A stretch of DNA of 64,000 nucleotides, taken from an uncultured Halorubrum sp. (GTDB lineage: Archaea; Halobacteriota; Halobacteria; Halobacteriales; Haloferacaceae). The position numbers and the translations under genes are program-made. Every line of letters begins with the position of its first letter. Within the stretch, counting starts at the first letter, position 1. The notes below the pieces were generated by a model. The model did not search any database. It worked only from the letters and a program-made list of their open reading frames with translations, and was not told where the DNA came from. Location of the stretch: NCBI RefSeq assembly GCF_937146585.1, contig NZ_CAKZRO010000052.1:23222-87221 (forward strand), read 5' to 3'. Below, in pieces: positions 43,104 to 51,725 of this stretch.

Positions 43104-44855
43104 CTACGACTCCGCCGCGGGCGGCTCCGAGACCGCGACGAGCGCGTCCGCGTCGGCGACGACTGGCGACGCGACGGCTTCGATCGGTCGGTCCCCGAAG
43201 GCGACGACGAACGCCGCGCCGTCGCCGACCGTCGTAGCCGACAGGCGGGCTTCCCCTTCTGCGGTCCCGCGACCCGCGCCGACGCCGACCGCCCAGCCGT
43301 GCGACTCGGCGAGCGCCGCGACCGACGCGAGGCCGATCCCGGTCCCCGCGTCCGCGGTCGTGTAGCCGCGGTCGAACACGCGGTCGCGCTCCGCCGGCGG
43401 GACGCCGGGGCCGTCGTCGACGACCGCGAACCCGCCGTCGAGCGCGACGGCGGCGACGCTCGCGTCGGTCCCGGCGTGGACCGCCGCGTTCCGGAAGAGG
43501 TTCTCCAGGACGCTCCGCACCGCGGTCTCGTCGGCGACGAACGACTCGTCGCCCGCCACCGTCAGCGTCGCGCCCGCCGTGTCGGCGGTCCGCCACGCCG
43601 CCTCGGCCGCCGCCGCGAACGAGAACGACTCGGCGCCGGCGTCGGGGTCCGTGTGGTCGACGGCCGCGAGCGTCTCGTCGACGATCTCGAAGATCCGGTC
43701 GTGGGCGCTCTCGACCCGTTCGAGCGCCGCCTCGTCGCCGGCGATCGCGGGCTCGGTGAACCCGTCCGCGACCGTCAGCGGGTTCTTGATGTCGTGCGCC
43801 AGCGCGTGCGTCAGCGTCTGGAGCCGGTCGTTCGCCACCTCGAGGTTCCGGCGGTTGCACTCGGACTCGGTGACGTCTCGCAGCAGTAGCACCGTTCCCT
43901 GCGAGCGGTTGCCGAGCGTCGGGAGCGAGACGGCAGAGAGCGAGGCGAACCGCGGCGCGCCGGCGACGTCGACGCGGAGCGGTTCGTCGGGGGCCTCCCC
44001 GCGGCGGTACGCGGCGCGGATCTCCGGCGCGTCGGCGAGCGCGTCCGCGACCGGGACGCCGACCGCGACCCCCTCGCCGAGCCACGCGCGGGCCGCCGGG
44101 TTCGCGTCCGCGATCCGGCCGCTCCGGTCGACGACGACGATCGGGTCGGGGATCGCCTCCAGGGTCACCTGCCGGGCGACCGGCGTCACGCCCAGCGTCC
44201 GCCCCCGCCGGACCGCGACCGTGAAGGCGACGCCCGTGAGCACGAACAGGAGTTCGGGGCGGAACGCCGGGCCGCCTCCGAGGACGACGAACTGCGCGGT
44301 CCACGGCGCGGCGGAGCCGACGAGCAGCAGCCCCGCGGACGCCCGGAACGCGGGCGCAGAGTCGTATACGCCGTACGCGAGCGTCGCGAACGTCCCGACG
44401 AGCAGGACCTGCGAGTAGAGCCAGCCGGCCCACCACGCCGGGCCGAACTCGCGGACGAGCACCGACTCCGAGCCGACCGCGACGAGATCGGTCCCGGTCC
44501 GGACCAGCCCGTGGACGTCGTTCGTCCAGCTCAGCAGAGTCAGCGCGGCGAGCGGGGCGAGCAGCGCGAGGAGCCGCCGCCGCGAGATCCACGCGTCGTA
44601 GCCGAGGTACGCCGCGACGAACGCGACGGCGGCGACCGGGACGACGGCGGTCGCGGGGTACTGGACGTCGATCCAGAACAGCTTGCCGGCCTCGGTCGTC
44701 GCGACGGCCTCGCCGAACAGCCCCGCGGACCACCAGGCGATCGCGGCCATGAACGCGACCGCGGCGGGACCGCCCGGCTCGTCCCGGGACGCGAACGCGA
44801 CGGCGGTCGCACCGACCGCAACGACGGCGGCGAGCGCGGCGAGCGGTGCGGTCAT
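43104..44855 (-). CDS. membrane histidine kinase with PAS domain
   Basis: The 583-residue protein has an N-terminal membrane part of about 220 residues with seven hydrophobic segments, similar in plan to the kinase at 25428-27350. The PAS domain starts LEAIPDPIVVVDRSGRIADA. The phospho-acceptor box is LTHALAHDIKNPLTVADGF, the standard bacterial-like H box, unlike the other kinase's RHNLRND. HATPase motifs are LENLFRNAAVHAG, VVDDGPGVPPAERD and GTGIGLASVAALAE. The ATG at 44855 is chosen; an in-frame TTG at 44870 is less likely. There is no adjacent response regulator. Confidence 0.92.
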   Translation of the reverse strand: MTAPLAALAAVVAVGATAVAFASRDEPGGPAAVAFMAAIAWWSAGLFGEAVATTEAGKLFWIDVQYPATAVVPVAAVAFVAAYLGYDAWISRRRLLALLAPLAALTLLSWTNDVHGLVRTGTDLVAVGSESVLVREFGPAWWAGWLYSQVLLVGTFATLAYGVYDSAPAFRASAGLLLVGSAAPWTAQFVVLGGGPAFRPELLFVLTGVAFTVAVRRGRTLGVTPVARQVTLEAIPDPIVVVDRSGRIADANPAARAWLGEGVAVGVPVADALADAPEIRAAYRRGEAPDEPLRVDVAGAPRFASLSAVSLPTLGNRSQGTVLLLRDVTESECNRRNLEVANDRLQTLTHALAHDIKNPLTVADGFTEPAIAGDEAALERVESAHDRIFEIVDETLAAVDHTDPDAGAESFSFAAAAEAAWRTADTAGATLTVAGDESFVADETAVRSVLENLFRNAAVHAGTDASVAAVALDGGFAVVDDGPGVPPAERDRVFDRGYTTADAGTGIGLASVAALAESHGWAVGVGAGRGTAEGEARLSATTVGDGAAFVVAFGDRPIEAVASPVVADADALVAVSEPPAAES

Positions 44856-45016
44856 CGGGGCGTCTATCAACTTGTCTGTCGTTCAATGGTTTACTACTTA
44901 ATACAAACTGTCGGGGCGACGTGTTCGGCAATCGGTGATAGCGCCAACGGCTCTGGGGTGTCGAGGGCGCGGGTCGAGAGCGGGAGGTGGGCGGCCGCAC
45001 CGACCGCGTCGGCCGA

Positions 45017-46300
45017 TCAGTCGTGGAGGTGGTCGACGACGGCGTCGGCGTCGTTCGGGACCGGCTCGGGGTCGCCGCCGGCCTCGTAGGCGGCGTCGGG
45101 GTCCTTGAGGAGGTGGCCGGTCGTCAGGCAGACCACGCGCTCGTCGTCGTCGACGACGCCCTCGCGCCGGAGCTTCTTGAGGCCCGCGAGGCTGGCGGCG
45201 GAGGCGGGCTCGACGCCGACGCCCTCGCTGGCGAGGTGGCGCTGCGCGGCGGTGATCTCCGGGTCGCTCACGGCGACCGCGGTGCCGCCGGTGTTCCGGA
45301 TGCCGGGGAGCGCCTTCGGCGCGTTGACGGGGTTGCCGATGCGGATCGCGGTCGCGCGCGTCTCGACCTCCTCCCAGCGGCGGATCTCGTCGTTCCCCTC
45401 CTCGACCGCCTCGACCATCGGCGCGGCGCCCTCCGCCTGGACGCCGGTGAGCTTGGGGACCTCGTCGGGGTCGAGCGCGCCCGACTGGACGAGCTCGCGG
45501 AAGCCCTTGTACAGCGCCGAGGTGTTCCCCGCGTTGCCGACGGGGAGGACGATGCGGTCGGGGAAGACGCCGTAGTCGGCGTAGAACTCCTCTAGGATCT
45601 CGAAGCCGATCGTCTTCTGGCCCTCCAGCCGGAACGGGTTCAGCGAGTTGAGCAGGTACGCCTCGCCGCGGGCGGCCAGCTCCTGGACGATGTCGAGGCA
45701 GGCGTCGAAGTTCCCGTCGACCTCCAAGATGCGCGCGCCGTGGAGGCTCGCCTGCGCGATCTTCCCGGCGGCGACCTTCCCCTCCGGGAGGAGGACGAGC
45801 GTCTGCATCCCGCCGCGGCCGCCGTAGGCCGCGAGCGCGGCCGAGGTGTTGCCCGTCGAGGCGCACGCGAGCGCGCCGACGCCCAGCTCCTTCGCGACGC
45901 GGACGCCGACGGTCATCCCGCGGTCCTTGAACGAGCCGGTGGGGTTCATCCCCTCGTGTTTGACCCGGAGCGCGTCGACGCCGACCGCCTCCTCGATGCG
46001 GGGGACGCGGTGGAGGGGGGTGTCCCCCTCGGGCAGCGTGACGCCGAGGTCGAAGGGGAGCCCCTCGCGGTAGCGCCAGACGCCGCGGTCGGGGCCGTCG
46101 GTGGACGCGCCCGCTCCGAACTCGTCGAACGTCGGCGGGTCGGCGTACCGGACCTCGAGGAGGCCGTCGCACTCGTCGCAGGTGTACCGGACCGCCTCGA
46201 ACGGGGCGAACGTCTCGTCGCAGGCGATGCACGCGAGCCACGTCCCGTCGTCGGCGCAGTCGGGCACCGCCGGGGCCGCGGCGTCGATGGCGAAGTCCAT
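45017..46300 (-). CDS. thrC: threonine synthase
   Basis: The 427-residue PLP enzyme converts O-phosphohomoserine to threonine. The cofactor Lys125 is in NPTGSFKDRG, and the phosphate-binding loop is GNTSAALAAYGG. The N-terminus has a rubredoxin-like zinc knuckle of two CxxC pairs (Cys24/27 and Cys41/44), common in archaeal members. A later VLPVGNAGNTSALYKGF also fits the fold. Length is normal. The gene follows the second kinase on the same strand with a 161-base gap. The start (MDFAIDAAAP) is the only ATG before the zinc knuckle. Confidence 0.95.
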   Translation of the reverse strand: MDFAIDAAAPAVPDCADDGTWLACIACDETFAPFEAVRYTCDECDGLLEVRYADPPTFDEFGAGASTDGPDRGVWRYREGLPFDLGVTLPEGDTPLHRVPRIEEAVGVDALRVKHEGMNPTGSFKDRGMTVGVRVAKELGVGALACASTGNTSAALAAYGGRGGMQTLVLLPEGKVAAGKIAQASLHGARILEVDGNFDACLDIVQELAARGEAYLLNSLNPFRLEGQKTIGFEILEEFYADYGVFPDRIVLPVGNAGNTSALYKGFRELVQSGALDPDEVPKLTGVQAEGAAPMVEAVEEGNDEIRRWEEVETRATAIRIGNPVNAPKALPGIRNTGGTAVAVSDPEITAAQRHLASEGVGVEPASAASLAGLKKLRREGVVDDDERVVCLTTGHLLKDPDAAYEAGGDPEPVPNDADAVVDHLHD

Positions 46301-46379
46301 TACGTCGGCGTCGGTTCCCGCGGGGCTTAAGACGGGCGGTCGGAACGGACGTTGCCGGCCGAGGCGAACGCGTTCGGCC

Positions 46380-46595
46380 TCAGTCGACGATGATCTCGGA
46401 GCTCTCGTCCCCCCCGTCGTCGCCGGAGCCGAGGCGGTCCTGGTAGCGCTGGATCCAGTCGGCGAAGCAGTCGGGGCAGAGCCGTTGAGTGTCGATGTTC
46501 GCCCGGTCGACGCTCAGCCGGACGGTGCGCGCGAGCGCGTCCGTCGTGGGGTCGCCGCAGGCGTCGCAGGGCTCGGTCGTCGGCGCGTCGCTCAT
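46380..46595 (-). CDS. small zinc-knuckle protein
   Basis: The 71-residue protein carries two Cys pairs, PCDACGDPT near residue 9 and LCPDCFADWI near residue 39, which should bind one zinc. The tail is acidic (DDGGDESSEIIVD). It is one of several mini zinc proteins in the window; function is unknown. Its gene lies between upp and thrC on the same strand, 79 bases from thrC and 77 from upp, so the three may be co-transcribed. Confidence 0.82.
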   Translation of the reverse strand: MSDAPTTEPCDACGDPTTDALARTVRLSVDRANIDTQRLCPDCFADWIQRYQDRLGSGDDGGDESSEIIVD

Positions 46596-46672
46596 GTCCG
46601 ACCGGTCGCGTCGGCGGCTCTTAAAAGTACGTCGGCGACGGCTGCCTAGGCGACAGGCGGGCCGAGGCGGCG

Positions 46673-47350
46673 TCAGACCGTTCGGAACGCCCGGTCGCCG
46701 GCGTCACCGAGTCCGGGAACGATGAACCCGTCGTCGTCGAGGTGATCGTCGATGGCGACCGTCAGGAGGTCGGCCTCCGGGACCGCCTCGCTCACGCGGA
46801 CGAGGCCGGCGGGCGCGGAGACCGCGGAGAGCACGAACAGGTCCTCGAAGTCGTCGGCCTCGTCGAGGACGTGGTCGAGGACGGCGGCCATCGTCGACCC
46901 CGTCGCGAGCATCGGGTCCGCGACGATGACGGTGTCGTCCGGCCGGATCTCGGGCAGCTTCACGTAGTCGATGGTGATCGGGAACTCGCCGTCCTCGGTC
47001 ATCCCGGCCTCCTCGTCGCGGCCGGCGGAGATGACGCCCTGCTTCGCGCGGGGGAACGCCTTCAAGAGGCCCTCGACGAAGGGGGTCGCGGCGCGGAGGA
47101 CGTTGATGATCACCACGTCGTCGAGGCCCTTCACGCGCTCGCCGGTGGTCTCGGCGAGGGGGGTCTCGACCGGGACGTACTCGGTCTCCATCGCGCCGTC
47201 GATGATCTCGTAGCCGCAGATGCGGCCGAGCTTCACCAGCCCCTTCCGGAACGCGACCTGCTCGGTGTCGACGTCGCGCAGCCGCGAGAGGGTGTCCGTC
47301 GCCAGCGCGTGCGTGATGAGGTACGCGTCGTCGCGGTCTTCGATCGTCAT
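46673..47350 (-). CDS. upp: uracil phosphoribosyltransferase
   Basis: The 225-residue enzyme salvages uracil to UMP with PRPP. Family signs are [17 protein letters not shown], the PRPP-binding loop [15 protein letters not shown] and the C-terminal [11 protein letters not shown] that holds uracil. Archaeal Upp is typically allosterically controlled by GTP and CTP. The ATG at 47350 ([10 protein letters not shown]) is chosen over longer in-frame extensions because nothing before it looks like protein. It is followed by a small zinc-protein gene. Confidence 0.95.
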   Translation of the reverse strand: MTIEDRDDAYLITHALATDTLSRLRDVDTEQVAFRKGLVKLGRICGYEIIDGAMETEYVPVETPLAETTGERVKGLDDVVIINVLRAATPFVEGLLKAFPRAKQGVISAGRDEEAGMTEDGEFPITIDYVKLPEIRPDDTVIVADPMLATGSTMAAVLDHVLDEADDFEDLFVLSAVSAPAGLVRVSEAVPEADLLTVAIDDHLDDDGFIVPGLGDAGDRAFRTV

Positions 47351-47442
47351 TGTGCGAAACCGCGCTCGGAACGGTCTTAAAACGTGGCGAATCGGGCGCT
47401 CGCCGGATCGCGGTCGGGGAGCTGTCGCCCCCGCGACCGAAC

Positions 47443-47688
47443 CTAGCGGAGCGCGACGACGTACGTCACCGCGAAGAGGATCAGGGCCAGCGTCGCGACG
47501 TTCCGGAGCGACAGCGTCGCGGTCCCGACGAAGTCGAGCCCCCAGACGATCATCCAGGCGAACCACGCCGAGAGCACGGCGTTCATCGCGAGCAGCACCT
47601 TGGGATCGCCCGCGGAGCGCTCGACCCCCTCGCGGATCCCCGGGCCGTCCTCGTCACCGCCCTCGTCCGTGGTCTCCTCGGCGCTCAT
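47443..47688 (-). CDS. small two-span membrane protein
   Basis: The 81-residue protein starts with about 25 acidic residues ([17 protein letters not shown]). It then has two hydrophobic helices, [20 protein letters not shown] and the [16 protein letters not shown] end. Its function is unknown. It is divergent from the membrane-protein gene at 47747 with a 58-base gap and sits 92 bases upstream of upp on the same strand. The chosen ATG at 47688 gives a normal acidic haloarchaeal N-terminus. Confidence 0.75.
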   Translation of the reverse strand: MSAEETTDEGGDEDGPGIREGVERSAGDPKVLLAMNAVLSAWFAWMIVWGLDFVGTATLSLRNVATLALILFAVTYVVALR

Positions 47689-47746
47689 ACGCCGATGCGC
47701 GGCTGTGCGCCACTTAGCTCTTGTCCGTCCGAGCCGTACGCACCCC

Positions 47747-48073
47747 ATGGTCGACCCGGTCCGCCTCCACAACCGACGGGGGGAGCCCGTCGATCCGATC
47801 CCCTTCCTCGTGACGACGGGGCTCGCGTTCGCGTTAGTCTTCTCGTTCGGACCGCTGTACGGGCTAGCCTACGGGCTGTCGCTGTCGGTCGCGCTGGCCC
47901 TCTCGGCACTCGGGTTCGGCGCCGCGGCGTGGGTGGCGTACCGCCAGCTCGTCCGGTCCGCGCCCCCGGTCGACGCCGGCCCGCTCCCCTCCGGCCCCCG
48001 GTTCGAGCGACTGCTGTACGCCGGGGTCGGGCTGGGGCTCGCCTTCCTCGCGCTCACGCTGCCGCTGCTGTGA
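47747..48073 (+). CDS. small membrane protein, three hydrophobic spans
   Basis: The 108-residue protein has hydrophobic stretches at about 20-40, 43-65 and 85-108 (the last ends FLALTLPLL). A short basic N-terminus (VRLHNRRGEPVDPIP) precedes the first. It has no recognised domain. It is read in the same direction as the zinc-ribbon gene that follows after 101 bases. The hydrophobic pattern with G/C third positions supports it as real. Confidence 0.75.
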   Translation: MVDPVRLHNRRGEPVDPIPFLVTTGLAFALVFSFGPLYGLAYGLSLSVALALSALGFGAAAWVAYRQLVRSAPPVDAGPLPSGPRFERLLYAGVGLGLAFLALTLPLL

Positions 48074-48174
48074 CGGACCGCCGGGGCGCGGACCGCCGAC
48101 CCGCGCCGAGTCGGCTGTGCGAACGGATCGCACGACACCGGGGAACTAACACGAACGATGCGAATAGTTATCGT

Positions 48175-48414
48175 ATGGGTATCTTCGACACGGTGACCGA
48201 CGCGCTGGCGGGCTCGACGGGGACGGCCCCGGGGGCCGCCGGCGACGACGGCTCCGAGGGGGCGTACTGGTGCGACGACTGCGGCGTCCGCGTCCGCGAC
48301 GTCGACGTCGACGACGAGGGACTCGACCGCGACGCGGAGGGGACCCCGACGTGTCCCGACTGCGGCGACGCGATGCGGTTCGCGCGTGCGACCGGCGGCG
48401 ACTGCGCCTGCTGA
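48175..48414 (+). CDS. small zinc-ribbon protein
   Basis: The 79-residue protein has a hydrophobic N-terminal helix (MGIFDTVTDALAG), a Gly/Ala linker, and then two CxxC pairs: AYWCDDCGVRV at about 31-41 and PTCPDCGDAM at about 59-68. A last CAC follows at the C-terminus. The paired knuckles fit one zinc ribbon. Function is unknown; zinc ribbons of this size often act as nucleic-acid or protein adaptors. It converges with the CobW gene. Confidence 0.82.
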   Translation: MGIFDTVTDALAGSTGTAPGAAGDDGSEGAYWCDDCGVRVRDVDVDDEGLDRDAEGTPTCPDCGDAMRFARATGGDCAC

Positions 48415-48506
48415 ACGGGGCGGTCGGGAGCGGCGGCGTCGACTGCTCGGCTCGGTGAGAGACAGCTGCGTCCGCTGACCGGGCCGCCCCCGGTCGCCTC
48501 GCCGGA

Positions 48507-49766
48507 CTACGGCTCCCGGAGCGCAACTTCGTCGCCCTGCGCCGTCGGGAACGGGGCGGGGTCGGCGTCGGCCGGGTCGTCGCCGATCCCCGGGTCGCCG
48601 AGCTCCGCGAGCTCGGCGTCGGTGACGAGCGCGTCGTCGAGCCGCGAGACGAGGGCGTCCTCGTCGACGCCGGTGCCGATGACGACGTACTCGGTCAGCC
48701 GGTCGCCGCGCTCCTCGTCCCAGTCGAGGTCCGGGCGGTTGGAGCGCAACATGTCGCGCTCGACCGACGGGAGCCCGGCGATCCAGGGGCCGAGCGCGGT
48801 GACGCGGACCGACCGCCCCGCCTGCCCGACCTGCTGGCGCTGGTCGGTGCCCGCGACCCACAGCGTCCCCTTCGACCGGACCACGTCCGCGGGGAGGTCG
48901 CGGAGGACGGCCGCGATCCGGTCGGGGTGGAACGGCCGGCGGCGGCGGTACGTGAAGGAGTCGACGCCGTACTCCGCCTCCGGGTGGCGGTGGTCGTGGC
49001 CGTCGTCGTCATGGTCGCCGCTCGGGCGGTCATCGTCGTCGCCGTGACCGTGGTCCTCGTCGAGCGCGCGCTTCCAGCCGGGGAGGTCGCCCAGTTCGCC
49101 CGCGTCGAACAGGTCGACCCCGAGGAGGCGGTCGGGGTCGACCGCCGAGAACTCCGTGACGACCGTCTCCGCGTCGGGCTGGAGCGCGCCGACGAGCGCG
49201 GTCGCCTCGTCGATCTCGGCGTCGGTACAGAGGTCCGCCTTGTTGCAGACGACGAGGTTCGACACCTCGATCTGCTCGACGAGGAGGTCCGAGAGGGGTC
49301 GGTCCTCCTCGCCGGGCGCGCTACGTCGCTCGGGCGTCGACTCCCCGCCGAAGGCGTCGAGGAACTGCCGGGTGTCGACGACGGTCACGAGGGCGTCGAC
49401 CCGGTACCGCGCCGCCGCGCGCGACTCCGTCGTGAACAGCCGGGCGACCGGGGCGGGCTCGGATATCCCCGACGACTCGACGACCAGGGCGTCGAAGGAG
49501 CGCTCGTTCGCGAGCCGCACCACGGCGCTCTCGAGGTCGTCTTGGAGTTCACAGCAGATGCAGCCGTTCGACAGCTCCGTGACCCCCTCGACGTCGACCT
49601 CCGACTCCTCGGCGATCAGGTCGGCGTCGACGTTCACGTCCCCCATGTCGTTGACGAGCACGGCGACGTCGCGGTCGCCGGCGTTCCGGAGGAGGTGGTT
49701 CAGGAGCGTCGTCTTGCCGGCGCCGAGGCTCCCCGAGAGCACGGTGACCGGGATCCGATCGTCCAT
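48507..49766 (-). CDS. CobW/COG0523 GTPase, metal chaperone type
   Basis: The 419-residue protein has the G3E GTPase core: P-loop GSLGAGKTT (12-20), Walker B-like [13 protein letters not shown], and base-recognition NKAD in LVVCNKADL. The metal-binding GCICC (68-72) of COG0523 proteins is present. A His/Asp-rich linker ([20 protein letters not shown], then [10 protein letters not shown]) separates the GTPase from the C-terminal CobW_C domain. The His-rich stretch points to zinc, nickel or cobalt handling. The ATG at 49766 starts the domain; in-frame upstream codons lack protein character. Confidence 0.92.
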   Translation of the reverse strand: MDDRIPVTVLSGSLGAGKTTLLNHLLRNAGDRDVAVLVNDMGDVNVDADLIAEESEVDVEGVTELSNGCICCELQDDLESAVVRLANERSFDALVVESSGISEPAPVARLFTTESRAAARYRVDALVTVVDTRQFLDAFGGESTPERRSAPGEEDRPLSDLLVEQIEVSNLVVCNKADLCTDAEIDEATALVGALQPDAETVVTEFSAVDPDRLLGVDLFDAGELGDLPGWKRALDEDHGHGDDDDRPSGDHDDDGHDHRHPEAEYGVDSFTYRRRRPFHPDRIAAVLRDLPADVVRSKGTLWVAGTDQRQQVGQAGRSVRVTALGPWIAGLPSVERDMLRSNRPDLDWDEERGDRLTEYVVIGTGVDEDALVSRLDDALVTDAELAELGDPGIGDDPADADPAPFPTAQGDEVALREP

Positions 49767-49869
49767 GGGCGTGGGTGTTCGGGGAGCGACTTCAACGCCC
49801 CGGCGGTCGCAGCGACGCCGCTCGTCCCGAGCCGATACGTTGATACGCCGGGGTCGTCGAACTCGCGCC

Positions 49870-50085
49870 ATGGTTCTGTCCGCCTCCGCCGTGTCGCTGG
49901 TCAGCGTCGCGGTGACCGTGCTGATGGTCGCCGCGATGCTGTACCTCGTCTGGGGATCGCTCGACAGCGACATTCACTCGCCGAGCCCCGGCGACGAGGA
50001 CCGACCCGAGATCGGCGACGCCGAGGACGCCGACGCCGACGCCGACGACGCCGCGGGCGAGCTCTCCGACGGGCGCTCCGCCTGA
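49870..50085 (+). CDS. single-span membrane protein with acidic tail
   Basis: The 71-residue protein has one N-terminal hydrophobic helix ([20 protein letters not shown]) followed by about 45 mostly acidic residues. It is likely inserted with the tail on one face of the membrane. No family is recognised. It is divergent from the CobW gene. Similar small single-span proteins are common in haloarchaea. Confidence 0.7.
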   Translation: MVLSASAVSLVSVAVTVLMVAAMLYLVWGSLDSDIHSPSPGDEDRPEIGDAEDADADADDAAGELSDGRSA

Positions 50086-50172
50086 CGCTCCGCACACGGA
50101 CGGCAAGGCCGCGCCACGGGCGACCGCGGTCTGACCGCGACAGCTTTTAACACGGGAGGAGTGTCATGAGAG

Positions 50173-50472
50173 ATGATGACAGTAGCCGACCGGATCGAGC
50201 GGTTTCGGGCGGTCCTCGAAGAGTGGGTTCGGGGCCTGTACCACGGGATGATCACGCACCCGGCCTACGAGAAGATCGAGAAGGAGGCCGAGGACACCGA
50301 AGACGAGTTCCTGCTCGCGTGCTTCCCCGACGCGTTCGGCGTCCCCTCACCGGTCTCGTACTACACCGCCGAGCTGCTCCCCTACCTCGAAGACGAGTTC
50401 GAGGCGTGGGAGCGGCGGCTGTGGGACCGCGAGAGCCTCATCGAGCGGAAGGGCCAGCAGTACCACTTCTGA
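50173..50472 (+). CDS. conserved small protein next to the ArsA-type ATPase
   Basis: The 99-residue helical protein has aromatic-rich segments: ERFRAVLEEWVRGLYHG, then SPVSYYTAELLPYLEDEFEA and a C-terminal KGQQYHF. It has no known domain. A TTTTAAC box at 50145-50151 is centred about 25 bases before the ATG at 50173 (a second ATG follows directly at 50176). The ATPase gene starts 28 bases after its stop, so both share a transcript and the small protein may act with the ATPase. Confidence 0.8.
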   Translation: MMTVADRIERFRAVLEEWVRGLYHGMITHPAYEKIEKEAEDTEDEFLLACFPDAFGVPSPVSYYTAELLPYLEDEFEAWERRLWDRESLIERKGQQYHF

Positions 50473-50500
50473 TGACGGACCGCGTCTCACACCCCGAGTG

Positions 50501-51454
50501 ATGGAGCAGTTCGTCTTCTTCGGCGGCAAGGGCGGGGTCGGGAAAACGACCGTCTCGTGCGCGTACGCCCACCGCTGCGCGCGCGACGGCCTCCGGACGC
50601 TCGTCGTCTCGACCGACCCGGCCCACTCGGTGTCGGACGTGTTCGACCAGCAGTTCGGCGACGAGCCCGAGCCGGTCGCGGGTGTCGGCGGGCTCGACGC
50701 GCTGGAGATCGACCCCGAAGACGAGATGCAGCGCCACCTCGACGAGATCCGCGAGTCGCTCTCGGAGCAGGTGTCGGCGGCGATGGTATCGGAGATCAAC
50801 CGCCAGCTGGAGATGTCCCACGGGACGCCCGGCGCGTACGAGTCCGCACTTTTCGACGCGTTCGTCGACGTGATGCGGTCGGAGAGCGACCCGTACGACC
50901 GGGTGGTGTTCGACACCGCGCCCACGGGCTCGACGCTGCGGCTGCTCGGGCTCCCGGAGTTCCTCGGCGACTGGATCGACCGGCTGCTGTACAAGCGCAA
51001 GCAGTCGATCGACCTGTTCGAGAAGGCGGCGGTCGGCGACATGGAGCCGCGACGCCTGCTGGAGGGCGATCCCGTGATCGAGCGGCTACAAGAACGCAAG
51101 GAGTTCTTCGAGTACGCCGGGGAGACGATGCGGTCCGACGCCGCCTTCTTCCTCGTGTTCAACCCCGACCAGCTGTCGGTCAACGAGACGGCGCGCGCCA
51201 TCGAGGGGTTCACCGAGCGCGACCTGCGCGTCCGCGGGCTCGTGGCGAACAAGCTCACGCCGTCGCCCGACGAGGACGAGACCGGCAAGGGGGCGCGCTA
51301 CCTGCGGGAGAAGGTCGCGACCGAGCGCGACCGGCTCGCGCAGGTCCGCGAGGAGTTCGACCCGCCGCTCGTCGCCGAGATCGAGTCCCGGACCACGGAG
51401 GTCCGCGGCGACGTGCTCGCCGACGTGGCGGCGTCGCTCGACGTGGAACCGTAG
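50501..51454 (+). CDS. ArsA/Get3-family ATPase
   Basis: The 317-residue P-loop ATPase starts directly with the deviant Walker A FFGGKGGVGKTT (6-17), followed by switch I TLVVSTDPAHSVSDVF and switch II VFDTAPTGSTLRLL. The late NKLTPSPDE carries the adenine-binding Asn. It has one ATPase unit, so it should work as a homodimer like Get3. The CxxC dimer motif of animal and fungal Get3 is absent. In archaea these proteins may deliver tail-anchored membrane proteins; arsenite transport is the other possibility, and no ars gene is adjacent. Confidence 0.92.
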   Translation: MEQFVFFGGKGGVGKTTVSCAYAHRCARDGLRTLVVSTDPAHSVSDVFDQQFGDEPEPVAGVGGLDALEIDPEDEMQRHLDEIRESLSEQVSAAMVSEINRQLEMSHGTPGAYESALFDAFVDVMRSESDPYDRVVFDTAPTGSTLRLLGLPEFLGDWIDRLLYKRKQSIDLFEKAAVGDMEPRRLLEGDPVIERLQERKEFFEYAGETMRSDAAFFLVFNPDQLSVNETARAIEGFTERDLRVRGLVANKLTPSPDEDETGKGARYLREKVATERDRLAQVREEFDPPLVAEIESRTTEVRGDVLADVAASLDVEP

Positions 51455-51725
51455 GTCGCTCGGGACCGGACGCGTCGCTGCGGGTCGAAAGCGGGCATCG
51501 CGCGCGACGCCGACCGGAACCGCGCGCGACGACGACGGGCCGCGTCCGGGTGCGCGCGAGACGGGTCTGCGGCCGGTTGGCGCGAATTTTACCGATCCAT
51601 CAGAGAAATTAAGTTCGTTTCGGCGGTGCGTAGGGTCACTCTATCCCACGAAATCGGCGATCATCATGAACGAAGATAACGTTTAAGTTGAACATAGTGA
51701 ATCGATACCACGAGGCAGGGACCTT
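51455..51725. other. intergenic region upstream of cstA
   Basis: These 271 bases contain AT-rich patches unusual for the window: GAATTTTACC near 51584-51593, and AAATTAAGTTCG near 51606-51617. Further AT-rich sequence runs to the start codon. Several could serve as TATA boxes, suggesting layered control of cstA. No open frame or RNA gene is seen. Confidence 0.5.
51681..51693. promoter_or_regulatory. imperfect palindrome overlapping a TATA-like box of cstA
   Basis: GTTTAAGTTGAAC is palindromic apart from one mismatched pair and overlaps TTTAAG, a TATA-like candidate about 40 bases before the ATG. A repressor bound here would block the promoter. This is a positional inference. Confidence 0.3.
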
